Of a stretch of 40,579 nucleotides of DNA, positions 1 to 7,787 are shown piece after piece. The notes beneath the pieces are model-generated. The model was not told the origin of the DNA. It did no database searches and was given only the letters and a program-made list of their open reading frames with translations. Position numbers and translations under genes: made by a program. The DNA lies in NCBI GenBank assembly GCA_945878825.1, contig CAMDWC010000003.1:1-40579 (forward strand), written 5' to 3'. The stretch comes from Haliscomenobacter hydrossis DSM 1100 (GTDB taxonomy: Bacteria > Bacteroidota > Bacteroidia > Chitinophagales > Saprospiraceae). Positions within the stretch are counted from its first letter, which is position 1. Each line of letters starts with the position of its first letter.

Positions 1-186
1 TTAAGTGGAATATTTGATTTACGCCTTTATGATATATATGGCAGATTAGTAGAAAGGAGAAGAATCAATTTAAATCCAGGCAATAATCGATTTGAGTTTC
101 CTACAAAAGATATTCCTTCGGGTGTTTATGCCTGTAGTTTGACAGACGGTTTTTCAACGGTATCCATGCGTTTAAGCAAGCAATAA
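1..186 (+). CDS. C-terminal end of a T9SS-sorted secreted protein (5' partial)
   Basis: The frame is open from the first base of the window to a TAA at 184-186, and encodes about 61 residues. It reads as the end of a type A T9SS C-terminal sorting domain: a strand with LYDIYGRLV, then a turn, then IPSGVYACSL and a final short strand. This Ig-like tail is recognised by the type IX secretion machinery at the outer membrane, then cleaved or anchored. The functional part of the protein lies outside the window, so its activity cannot be judged. The YPNP-like segment that normally opens the domain is also upstream of base 1. The downstream gene is on the opposite strand, with the two stops only 3 bases apart. 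Confidence 0.85.
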   Translation, partial: LSGIFDLRLYDIYGRLVERRRINLNPGNNRFEFPTKDIPSGVYACSLTDGFSTVSMRLSKQ

Positions 187-189
187 TCC

Positions 190-849
190 TCACCAGGTTC
201 CTTGAAGTTCCCATTTTAAATGAGGTAATAGCAAGTTATGGTCAATTTGATCTGTTCTAAGCGATAAGGCCTGGGCAACGAATAAAGGTAATTTCTTGTC
301 CCATTTTGATTTTGGAAATTGAATGGTAAGTTCGCAATGTAAATCAAACGATTGTTTTACAATAGTCAGGTCATATTTTTTTGCTGCGTCCATTAAAAGT
401 GGCATTTTACTGTAATCACAATAAAATACATAATAATCTGATAATTCTTTTTCAATGACACCAGCATTGTCAATAGCAGCAGCAGCAGCTAATCGATAGG
501 CATTTATCAGACCAGAAGTGCCAAGAAGGGTACCACCGAAATATCGGGTTACTACAATGAGGACATTGGTTAATCCATGACTATCTATTTGCCCGAGAAT
601 GGGTTTACCCGCTGTACCTGAAGGCTCTCCATCGTCATTTGCTCTGTATTTAAGGCCATCGAGACCTATACGCCAGGCAAAGCAATGGTGGTTTGCCTTT
701 CCGTGTAATTTGCGGATTTCCTCTAAGGCGTTACCAGCTTCGTCCCCGTTTACAATGGGAAAAATATGGGCTAAAAATTTACTTCCCCGATCACGAAATT
801 CGCCATACCCGGGAGAATTTATAGTTTTATATTGAAAATTATTTTTCAT
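190..849 (-). CDS. yigZ: YigZ/IMPACT family protein
   Basis: A 219-residue protein of the YigZ (IMPACT, UPF0029) family. The N-terminal domain has the family signatures SKFLAHIFPI (about residue 24), HHCFAWRIG, DDGEPSGTAGKPIL (about 72-85) and VVTRYFGGTLLGTSGL (about 99-114). The C-terminal part is the smaller ferredoxin-like domain. Eukaryotic IMPACT modulates GCN2 signalling; the bacterial role is not settled, though binding to nucleic acids or translation components has been proposed. I chose the ATG at 849, because extending to 867 would need a TTG start and would overlap the upstream permease gene. With this start the gap to that gene is 4 bases, so the two are probably co-transcribed. 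Length fits the family. Confidence 0.9.
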   Translation of the reverse strand: MKNNFQYKTINSPGYGEFRDRGSKFLAHIFPIVNGDEAGNALEEIRKLHGKANHHCFAWRIGLDGLKYRANDDGEPSGTAGKPILGQIDSHGLTNVLIVVTRYFGGTLLGTSGLINAYRLAAAAAIDNAGVIEKELSDYYVFYCDYSKMPLLMDAAKKYDLTIVKQSFDLHCELTIQFPKSKWDKKLPLFVAQALSLRTDQIDHNLLLPHLKWELQGTW

Positions 850-853
850 TGTT

Positions 854-1720
854 TCAAGAAAGAGCAATAAGGAGGACCGCTGAAATGGCTAAAGCTATGC
901 CCATTAATTTATATTTATTTGCCTTTTCTTTAAAGATAAGTTGTGCGCCTAACATAGAAATGGCAATAATAGCTACATTATTTATTGGAAACATCAAACT
1001 GGCATCCCAGCCTTGCCCTATAGCTTTCATTAAATAATGAATAGACATGAAATTAGGAATGCCCAATATTATACCAAAAGGTATAATATGCCAGGGTATC
1101 TTCAATCCATTTTTTATTTTATGAATGATCATAAATAAAATGCCTAGCGTAGCAGCAGTGCCAAAAAGTACGGCTAAAAATAAAGCGGACTGTTTAGATC
1201 CTGTGGATTTACCCAATAGATAAAAAGCGGAATCTATGATGGAACTTAAAAGCCAGGTTAAAAGGGGGTAAAGCCAAAAAATCCATTTTCTTTTTTGTTC
1301 CGGGTCTTTATTGAATGGCATATTGATGACTACAATGGCACTCATGGCAGAAAAGATTCCAATGATGCGAAAAATAGTAAGATTTTCAGTGTAAAATAGA
1401 ACACCAAGCATTATGGGTGCTATCAGAGACATTTTTTGAGTGACTGAACTAATCATAATGCCAAAATGAGTTACTGTTTTGGACATGATGTTAAATGTTA
1501 TGATAAATAACCCACCTAAAAGAAAAGCATATCTGTTCAGCGGTTCGTCTTTCATGGATTGAAAATTCAAGGTATCAGCATTAACTACCAAAGTTGAGAT
1601 AAGGCAAGTAATATAATTTACAGTAATTATTCCCTGAATATTTAAATTTTTGTCAGAAAAATAGCGAAACATCCAAAGTAAGGTGCACGAACTCAAAATG
1701 GATAAGGTCAGATAAAGCAT
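854..1720 (-). CDS. DMT-superfamily (EamA-like) permease
   Basis: A 288-residue integral membrane protein with ten hydrophobic segments spread evenly from residue 1 to 288, the topology of drug/metabolite transporter (EamA-type) permeases. The second half repeats the pattern of the first, with a basic linker (around PEQKRK) between segments 5 and 6. No substrate can be deduced: the family exports or imports amino acids, nucleotides, sugars and other small molecules. The start at 1720 is an ATG, 17 bases from a near-perfect promoter (see 1737-1765). It is followed within 4 bases by the YigZ gene, suggesting a two-gene transcript. Family assignment is from topology and general sequence character, not from a diagnostic motif. 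Confidence 0.75.
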   Translation of the reverse strand: MLYLTLSILSSCTLLWMFRYFSDKNLNIQGIITVNYITCLISTLVVNADTLNFQSMKDEPLNRYAFLLGGLFIITFNIMSKTVTHFGIMISSVTQKMSLIAPIMLGVLFYTENLTIFRIIGIFSAMSAIVVINMPFNKDPEQKRKWIFWLYPLLTWLLSSIIDSAFYLLGKSTGSKQSALFLAVLFGTAATLGILFMIIHKIKNGLKIPWHIIPFGIILGIPNFMSIHYLMKAIGQGWDASLMFPINNVAIIAISMLGAQLIFKEKANKYKLMGIALAISAVLLIALS

Positions 1721-1736
1721 TTATTATTTTTAGAAA

Positions 1737-1765
1737 CAAAGATAATAGCAATTGTCAGTAAACAA
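1737..1765 (-). promoter_or_regulatory. Promoter of the DMT permease-yigZ operon
   Basis: On the minus strand TATCTTTG (1737-1744) matches the Bacteroidota -7 element TAnnTTTG exactly. A -33 TTG lies at 1763-1765, 18 bases upstream. The predicted start of transcription is near 1731, giving a leader of roughly 11 bases before the ATG at 1720. Confidence 0.7.
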
Positions 1766-1791
1766 TCTCTTACCATTATCAACTAATTACC

Positions 1792-1799
1792 TATATTTG
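1792..1799 (+). promoter_or_regulatory. -7 element upstream of the DUF1599 gene
   Basis: TATATTTG is an exact match to TAnnTTTG. It lies 23 bases before the GTG start at 1823, so the mRNA leader should be under 20 bases. I see no TTG at the usual -33 distance, so only half of the promoter is recognisable. Confidence 0.5.
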
Positions 1800-1822
1800 C
1801 AAAAATTTATAAAATTGCTTGC

Positions 1823-2371
1823 GTGGAAAGAACGCTTAGTCAGTACGACACTGAAATATTGGCCTGTAGGGAACTTTTTATCCAGAAAACGTTAGATTAT
1901 GGAACTTCTTGGCGTGTTTTAAGGCCAACTTCCCTGACTGACCAACTTCTGATAAAAGTAAAACGCATACGCACCATTCAAATCATGGGTGCCCAAAAAA
2001 TTGTTGATCCCATTAAACAGGAATATCAGGCGGTGGTTAATTATAGCATTATGGCCTTAATTCAACTTGAACTGCCTGATGATTATCCATTCGATATTTC
2101 AAAAGAAGAAGCTGTTTCTTTATACAACAAACAGGTCGGCATAGCCAAACATTTAATGAGTAATAAAAACCATGATTATGGTGAGGTTTGGCGAGAAATG
2201 AGGCTAAGTTCCTTGGTGGATATTATGCTAACCAAATTATTGAGAATTAAACAAATTGAGGACAATTTTGGTAAAACAAATGTGTCAGAAGGGGTTGACG
2301 CAAATTATCAGGATATTCTTAATTACGCTGTTTTCTCCCTTGTCAAAATATCAGAACAATCAGAAATTTAA
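1823..2371 (+). CDS. DUF1599 protein with two tandem DUF1599 units
   Basis: A 182-residue cytosolic protein made of two copies of the same unit. Unit one carries KTLDYGTSWRVLRPTSLTDQ followed by LIKVKRIRTIQ (about residues 21-53). Unit two carries KNHDYGEVWREMRLSSLVD followed by MLTKLLRIKQIE (about 114-146). Each unit ends in a YQAVVNYSIMALIQL-like helix. This matches the DUF1599 family, which I recall being associated with nucleotide-modification contexts; no reaction is established. The start is a GTG at 1823: the upstream in-frame codons offer no ATG, and the nearby -7 element supports this position. In Bacteroidota this gene often precedes a BT_3928-type DoxX gene, as it does here (23-base gap), so a functional link is plausible but unproven. 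Confidence 0.82.
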   Translation: MERTLSQYDTEILACRELFIQKTLDYGTSWRVLRPTSLTDQLLIKVKRIRTIQIMGAQKIVDPIKQEYQAVVNYSIMALIQLELPDDYPFDISKEEAVSLYNKQVGIAKHLMSNKNHDYGEVWREMRLSSLVDIMLTKLLRIKQIEDNFGKTNVSEGVDANYQDILNYAVFSLVKISEQSEI

Positions 2372-2394
2372 TTTTTTAAAGTAAAAACTTATAT

Positions 2395-3879
2395 ATGACA
2401 CTTACAGATATTTTAATTTATACGGCTATTGCAGGTGGTATTTGGACAAGTCTGGTGTATTTCTTATGGCAGAAATCGAAAAATATTTTAATAACCTTTC
2501 TGCAAAGTTTTTGTGGTGCGTTATTTATATTTTCTGGTTGGGTGAAAGCCATAGATCCACTGGGAACGGCTTATAAAATGGAACAATATTTTGCAGAGTT
2601 TAAGGTTACTTTTTCACAAACTTCCCTTAGTTCTTTGGCCGAAATTTTTCCAATTATGGCAGAATATGCCGTTGTTTTTGCTGTAACCATGATTGTTTTT
2701 GAAATTGTGCTGGGTATTATGCTGCTTTTTGGCATTTATCAAAAAATTACAGCATGGTCTTTTTTCTTGCTTATTTTGTTTTTTACCTTTTTAACAGGTT
2801 TTACTTATCTCACTGGCTTTGTTCCCGAAGGTGTCAATTTTTTCTCTTTTTCGCAATGGGGTGACTATGTTGAGACCAATATGAAGGTTACTGATTGCGG
2901 TTGTTTTGGTGATTTTATAAAACTAAAACCCAAAGTTTCTTTTCTGAAAGATATATTTTTACTTGTTCCTGCCATTCTTTTTATGGTCTTCAACAAAAAT
3001 TTATTTACCATTTTCACTCCGGTAACACGAAATAGTATTCTTGCCATTAGTCTGGCAGGTTTCACCTTTTATTCTTTTTCCAATTTTGTATGGGATTTGC
3101 CACACATTGATTTCCGACCTTTTAAAATTGGAAATAATATCAGAGAGATGAAAAAAAAGGAGAAGGAAGCAGCTGCGGCTGTTAAGATTCTTGCTTACAA
3201 AATGACCAATTTAAAATCGGGAGAGATTGTTGAAGTGCCATTCGATACCTATATGCTTGAATATAGTAAATATCCTACCTCTGATTGGAAACTTGAACAG
3301 ATGAAGTCCGAACCAACCGTAGAAAAAACCAAAGTAAGTGATTTCGAAGTAGCTGACATAGATGGAAATGATAAAACGGAGGATATTTTAAATTATCCTG
3401 GCTTTTCATTCATGATTGTTGCATATAAATTAAATGAATCAATTATGAATACTACCAGAATTCAGAGAGATTCTGTGTTTGTGTTGGATAGCGTGTTAAT
3501 TGGTAAAACTTATCAGTACAATAACGTTTTTGATAAAATAGAAGAAGAAACGATACCCGTTAAAACCTATTCGTGGAAAGAAAGTTACGTGGAATCCTGG
3601 AAAAATGATCTTCTTCCTGTCTTAAATCCAATATTGAAAGAAAATATAAACGTTTTCGCAATTACTAAATATACCGATAAACAAATGATAACTGATTTTC
3701 AAAAATCAGCAAAAGTTGATTTTCCTATTTATATGGCTGATGATATTTTGTTGAAAACGATTGTGCGTTCCAATCCTGGGGTAGTTTTATTGAAAGATGG
3801 AAAGGTAATATCAAATTGGCACATAAATCAATTACCTGATGCTAAGGAGCTAATCACTTTGTTTGGTTTAAATAAATAA
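2395..3879 (+). CDS. BT_3928-family DoxX/MauE-like membrane protein with thioredoxin-like tail
   Basis: A 494-residue protein. Residues about 1-235 hold a MauE/DoxX-type membrane domain with five or six hydrophobic segments and the motif DCGCFGDF (about residue 167), a cysteine pair typical of MauE-like quinone or disulfide-handling proteins. Residues about 240-494 form a soluble part predicted to lie outside the inner membrane. Its end looks like a thioredoxin fold (VFAITKYTD, then NPGVVLLKDGKVISNWH with the usual cis-proline position) but has no CxxC. Architecture and order match the Bacteroides BT_3928 family. It follows the DUF1599 gene by 23 bases and precedes nusB by 25, consistent with one operon. 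A role in envelope redox chemistry is inferred from the fold and cysteines only. Confidence 0.8.
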   Translation: MTLTDILIYTAIAGGIWTSLVYFLWQKSKNILITFLQSFCGALFIFSGWVKAIDPLGTAYKMEQYFAEFKVTFSQTSLSSLAEIFPIMAEYAVVFAVTMIVFEIVLGIMLLFGIYQKITAWSFFLLILFFTFLTGFTYLTGFVPEGVNFFSFSQWGDYVETNMKVTDCGCFGDFIKLKPKVSFLKDIFLLVPAILFMVFNKNLFTIFTPVTRNSILAISLAGFTFYSFSNFVWDLPHIDFRPFKIGNNIREMKKKEKEAAAAVKILAYKMTNLKSGEIVEVPFDTYMLEYSKYPTSDWKLEQMKSEPTVEKTKVSDFEVADIDGNDKTEDILNYPGFSFMIVAYKLNESIMNTTRIQRDSVFVLDSVLIGKTYQYNNVFDKIEEETIPVKTYSWKESYVESWKNDLLPVLNPILKENINVFAITKYTDKQMITDFQKSAKVDFPIYMADDILLKTIVRSNPGVVLLKDGKVISNWHINQLPDAKELITLFGLNK

Positions 3880-3904
3880 GATTTCTAATTTATTAAGTAC
3901 AGTT

Positions 3905-4843
3905 ATGCTGAGTCGAAGAAATGTAAGGGTAAAGGTCATGCAAATGTTGTACGCTTTGGGTAGAGATGTTACTCAGGATTATACTAAGGGTCTATTAGGG
4001 TATAGAAGACAGATTAGTCAGTCTTTCGATCTTTATCTTTTAGTGTTATTTTATGTGATTAGCATAGCAGGTTATGCCTCCACTGACTTGAAAAACAGAA
4101 AATCAAGACTAAGACCCACGGAAGAAGATAAATTATTTAAACCCATCTTAGCAATTAACCCACATATTAAGTCGCTTTCAGATAATATAGGGTTGTTCAA
4201 TCTTATTGATACCCATGATATAAGAGAAAAATTAGACGAAGATCTGGTTCGATTGATGTATAACGAGTTCCTAAAATCTGAGGAATATAAGGAATTTTTA
4301 ATAGCCGATTCGTTAACACCAGATGATTACGTTAATATTTATTTGAATTTACTAAAGACCTGCCTTCAATCTAATCATTTTCAAGAAGTGCTTGAAGATA
4401 ACTATTCTCAATGGATTGATGATGAATCTTTGGTGGTTGGTGCGGTTAAAAAAACGTTAAAACAACTTCCGGTAGCTTCTGATTTTTACAAAGAATACAT
4501 TCCTTCTGATGAGGCTACGGTGGAATTTGGTGAGTTTTTATTGGAAACGGTCTTTTTTAAGGATAAAGAACTATTGGATATAATTTCTCCTAATTTACAA
4601 AATTGGGATGCGGAAAGAGTAGCTATCATTGATATGATTTTAATAAAAATGGCTATTGCTGAACTGATGAATTTCAATTCTATTCCAGGAAAAGTTACTT
4701 TAAATGAGTATGTTGAAATCTCAAAAACTTATTCTACGGATAAAAGTAAAGATTTCATTAATGGTATTTTAGATAGGTTGTTTAAACAACTTACTGAAGA
4801 TCAAAAAATTTTAAAAGAGGGTAGAGGTCTTCTTGACAGCTAG
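3905..4843 (+). CDS. nusB: Transcription antitermination factor NusB
   Basis: A 312-residue protein of the long NusB form found in Bacteroidota, about twice the length of E. coli NusB. The N-terminus SRRNVRVKVMQMLYAL is the RNA-binding entry helix of the family. The C-terminal half carries the NusB core, with WDAERVAIIDMILIKMAIAE and a helix near IPGKVTLNEYVEISKTYST, ending at FINGILDRL. NusB with NusE (S10) binds boxA RNA and supports rRNA transcription antitermination. The ATG start at 3905 begins the conserved segment, so it is well fixed. It lies 25 bases after the DoxX-like gene and 24 bases before guaA. Confidence 0.95.
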   Translation: MLSRRNVRVKVMQMLYALGRDVTQDYTKGLLGYRRQISQSFDLYLLVLFYVISIAGYASTDLKNRKSRLRPTEEDKLFKPILAINPHIKSLSDNIGLFNLIDTHDIREKLDEDLVRLMYNEFLKSEEYKEFLIADSLTPDDYVNIYLNLLKTCLQSNHFQEVLEDNYSQWIDDESLVVGAVKKTLKQLPVASDFYKEYIPSDEATVEFGEFLLETVFFKDKELLDIISPNLQNWDAERVAIIDMILIKMAIAELMNFNSIPGKVTLNEYVEISKTYSTDKSKDFINGILDRLFKQLTEDQKILKEGRGLLDS

Positions 4844-4867
4844 TAACCCACATAATGTCACAAGATT

Positions 4868-6421
4868 ATGCAGGATTCGATATTAATTTTAGATTTTGGT
4901 TCTCAGTATACTCAACTCATTGCCCGACGTGTCAGAGAAATGGAGGTTTACAGTGAAATAAAGCCGTTTAACCAGATACCTGAAGACCTTTCTAATTTTA
5001 AGGGTGTTATTTTGTCAGGGAGTCCATTTTCTGTTCAAGATGAAAATGCACTTTACGTTGATTTGTCAAAAATCATAGGTCGTTTACCAGTGTTAGGTAT
5101 CTGTTATGGAGCGCAATATATAGCACAAACGCTCGGAGGAAAGGTTGAAAAATCAGATAAAAGAGAATATGGTAAAGCTTCGCTCGAGCTTGTTTCTAAT
5201 CACAGCAAGTTATTTGATGGAGTCGAAATGAATAGTCAGGTTTGGATGTCACACGCTGATACTATTACTAAAATTCCAGAGGGTTTTGAAGTTTTAGCTA
5301 AAACCAATGATATACCCATTGCTGCTTTCGGAAGTAATAAACAGTCGTTCGACGCAGCAGTAGTCTGTTTACAATTTCATCCGGAGGTTACACATAGTGT
5401 GGAAGGCTTTAAAATATTGGAAAATTTTGTTAGGAATATGGCTGGTTGCGAGGGTAATTGGACTCCATCAGCCTTTGTGAAATCTACCGTGGCCGATTTG
5501 AGAAATAAAATAGGCAATGATCATGTCATCTTAGGATTAAGCGGTGGCGTTGATTCATCGGTTGCGGCAGCTTTACTTCATAAAGCCATTGATAGCCAAC
5601 TGGTTTGTGTTTTTATTGATAATGGTTTACTCAGGAAAAATGAATACGAGGAAGTGCTGCACAGCTACAAAGATATGGGTTTAAGGGTCATTGGTGTGGA
5701 CGCTAAAGATTATTTTTATTCAGCATTAAAAGGTGTTTCTGACCCGGAAGCAAAAAGAAAAGCTATTGGAAAAGCTTTTATTGATATTTTTGAACAACAG
5801 GCTAAGTTACTCGGGAGTACTGATAATAAAATAGCCTATTTAGCTCAAGGAACCATCTATCCCGATGTCATTGAATCTATTTCTGTTCACGGACCTTCAG
5901 TGACTATAAAATCACATCATAACGTCGGTGGTTTACCTGAGAAATTGAATTTAAAAATTATTGAACCTCTTCGAATGTTGTTCAAGGATGAAGTGAGGAG
6001 GGTAGGAAAAGAAATGGGCATTGCCCTGGATATCTTAAACAGGCACCCATTTCCGGGTCCAGGTCTTGGTATTCGTATTTTAGGAGATATCACTGTTGAA
6101 AAGGTCAGATTGCTGCAAGAAGCAGATGCCATTTTTATAAACGGATTAAAAGAAGAGGGACTTTATAATGAAGTTTGGCAGGCTGCCACCATTTTACTAC
6201 CTATTTTTGCCGTGGGCGTAATGGGTGACGAACGCACTTATGAACAGGTAGTCGCGCTAAGAGCTGTAACCTCATTAGATGGTATGACTGCCGAGTGGTG
6301 CCATTTACCCTATTCGTTCTTAGGTAGAATAAGCACAGACATAATTAATCAAGTTAAGGGAATAAATAGAGTTGTTTATGATATCAGTACCAAACCCCCG
6401 GCAACCATTGAGTGGGAATAA
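4868..6421 (+). CDS. guaA: GMP synthase, glutamine-hydrolysing
   Basis: A 517-residue two-domain GMP synthase converting XMP, ATP and glutamine to GMP in purine biosynthesis. Residues about 1-190 are the class I glutamine amidotransferase domain, with the nucleophile in LGICYGAQ (Cys79) and the His/Glu pair in QFHPEVTHS (about 170-172). The ATP pyrophosphatase domain starts at about 205, with the P-loop [15 protein letters not shown] (about 222-236). The dimerisation domain includes [15 protein letters not shown] and ends with [11 protein letters not shown], the invariant C-terminus. All catalytic motifs are present and the length is typical. The stop codon lies inside the start region of the next gene, which overlaps it by 44 bases. 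Confidence 0.98.
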   Translation: MQDSILILDFGSQYTQLIARRVREMEVYSEIKPFNQIPEDLSNFKGVILSGSPFSVQDENALYVDLSKIIGRLPVLGICYGAQYIAQTLGGKVEKSDKREYGKASLELVSNHSKLFDGVEMNSQVWMSHADTITKIPEGFEVLAKTNDIPIAAFGSNKQSFDAAVVCLQFHPEVTHSVEGFKILENFVRNMAGCEGNWTPSAFVKSTVADLRNKIGNDHVILGLSGGVDSSVAAALLHKAIDSQLVCVFIDNGLLRKNEYEEVLHSYKDMGLRVIGVDAKDYFYSALKGVSDPEAKRKAIGKAFIDIFEQQAKLLGSTDNKIAYLAQGTIYPDVIESISVHGPSVTIKSHHNVGGLPEKLNLKIIEPLRMLFKDEVRRVGKEMGIALDILNRHPFPGPGLGIRILGDITVEKVRLLQEADAIFINGLKEEGLYNEVWQAATILLPIFAVGVMGDERTYEQVVALRAVTSLDGMTAEWCHLPYSFLGRISTDIINQVKGINRVVYDISTKPPATIEWE

Positions 6422-7787
6422 TATTTCCTTACATCTATTCATTGGTTCTTTTTTGTTGCTGTCCGCTGCTTGTAGTTCAAACAGATCTGTGGCCTCTGTT
6501 CCTTCCTACCTTGCCACTGATTTCACTAATCAATCTCGTATTCTAATAGGAAAAGTAGATACTTTTCCAGTCTTTCTTTACCAAACTGATGGGTTGCTAC
6601 CCATTAAGTCCGATAAGGTCGCTAAGGAATTTCCGAAGGATCAAATAATCATCGAAAAGGGTTTGTTAACTAAAGATAGTACATTTAAAATTGGGTTTGT
6701 ACTTCCTTTCCTTAATGATAATATTTCTTTTGGTGGTCGTGGCGATGTAAATAATTCTGTAAGTAGGTGGGCTATTCATTATTATACCGGGGCAAAATTA
6801 GCTTTGGAAAAATGGAAAAATAAAGGGGTATCGTTCGAATCTACTGTTTGGGACTCTGGTCCTGATACAGTATCTCTTCAAAAGCGAGTTTTGGATGATA
6901 GCCGATTTTTAGAAATACCTTTAGTCATTGGGCCTTATCATAGAGATAATATAAAATATTTGGCAAATTACGCCAAAAAATCAGGCGTCTTATTGTTTTC
7001 TCCTTTTAGTGCAGCTCAAAATTTAACAGAAGATAATCCTTTTTTCTATCAGGTAAATCCTACTATAGAAACACAGATTTCAGCTATTGTCGATCATGTA
7101 AATCAATACGCACGCACTGAAGATATCTTAATATTACAGAAAGATTCAGACACAAAGCTGAACGAATTATTTTTGTCGACTTTTAAATTAAAAGGAAAGC
7201 AAAAAGATGAGGGTCTTCCTAAAACCTTATTGTTATCTATTAACGTAAATACCTGGGTCAAAAATTTATTACCTGAATTGCAGAAAAGAGAAAAATTAGT
7301 GATTATTATCTCCTCTTTTTCAGATGAAGTTTTTTTAAATAACCTGATGCAAGAATTGAATAGGGAATCATTTGATAAAAAGGAAATTATTGTTTACGGA
7401 TTATCTCCATGGCTGAATTTAGAAAAAATTGATTTTCAACTTCTTGACATGCTAAATTTTCATGTTTCTTCTCCTTATTACATAAATACAGGGGACAGTG
7501 AGGTAAGCGAATTTCAACAAAATTTTTACCAGGAACTTGGCGTTTTTCCTCAACCGGAAGCTTTTCAAGCATTTGATTTAATAAATCTGTTGTTTGAAAA
7601 TTGGATAAAAAAGGGAGATTTTTTTCAGGAGGATTTGGATCATTTTGAAGCTGCTCAATTTTTGTCAGCTCCGTTTCAGTTCAAAAAAGTGAAAACCTCG
7701 ACAGATGATATAGAGAAATGGCAATTAAATAGAAATCAGAAAGTTATGATTTTAAAATTCTCGGGTTTTGGTTGGCAAAAAGATTAA
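6378..7787 (+). CDS. Lipoprotein with type 1 periplasmic-binding fold
   Basis: A 469-residue predicted lipoprotein. A hydrophobic stretch ([16 protein letters not shown]) ends in a lipobox-like cysteine near residue 33. From about residue 105 it has the alternating strand/helix character of type 1 periplasmic-binding proteins: [12 protein letters not shown], then [20 protein letters not shown] and [16 protein letters not shown], the family's strand before the ligand cleft. No ABC permease or ATPase is adjacent. Such proteins downstream of guaA are common in Bacteroidota and are usually named only as substrate-binding proteins; an LpoA-like envelope role is an alternative. I used the ATG at 6378 rather than a TTG at 6372. 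Either start overlaps guaA, implying translational coupling. The last 4 bases overlap tamL, which is convergent. Confidence 0.8.
   Translation: MISVPNPRQPLSGNNISLHLFIGSFLLLSAACSSNRSVASVPSYLATDFTNQSRILIGKVDTFPVFLYQTDGLLPIKSDKVAKEFPKDQIIIEKGLLTKDSTFKIGFVLPFLNDNISFGGRGDVNNSVSRWAIHYYTGAKLALEKWKNKGVSFESTVWDSGPDTVSLQKRVLDDSRFLEIPLVIGPYHRDNIKYLANYAKKSGVLLFSPFSAAQNLTEDNPFFYQVNPTIETQISAIVDHVNQYARTEDILILQKDSDTKLNELFLSTFKLKGKQKDEGLPKTLLLSINVNTWVKNLLPELQKREKLVIIISSFSDEVFLNNLMQELNRESFDKKEIIVYGLSPWLNLEKIDFQLLDMLNFHVSSPYYINTGDSEVSEFQQNFYQELGVFPQPEAFQAFDLINLLFENWIKKGDFFQEDLDHFEAAQFLSAPFQFKKVKTSTDDIEKWQLNRNQKVMILKFSGFGWQKD

Noticed and set aside
850-867. Longer start for the YigZ gene
   Set aside because: It would use TTG and overlap the upstream gene; the ATG at 849 precedes the conserved region.
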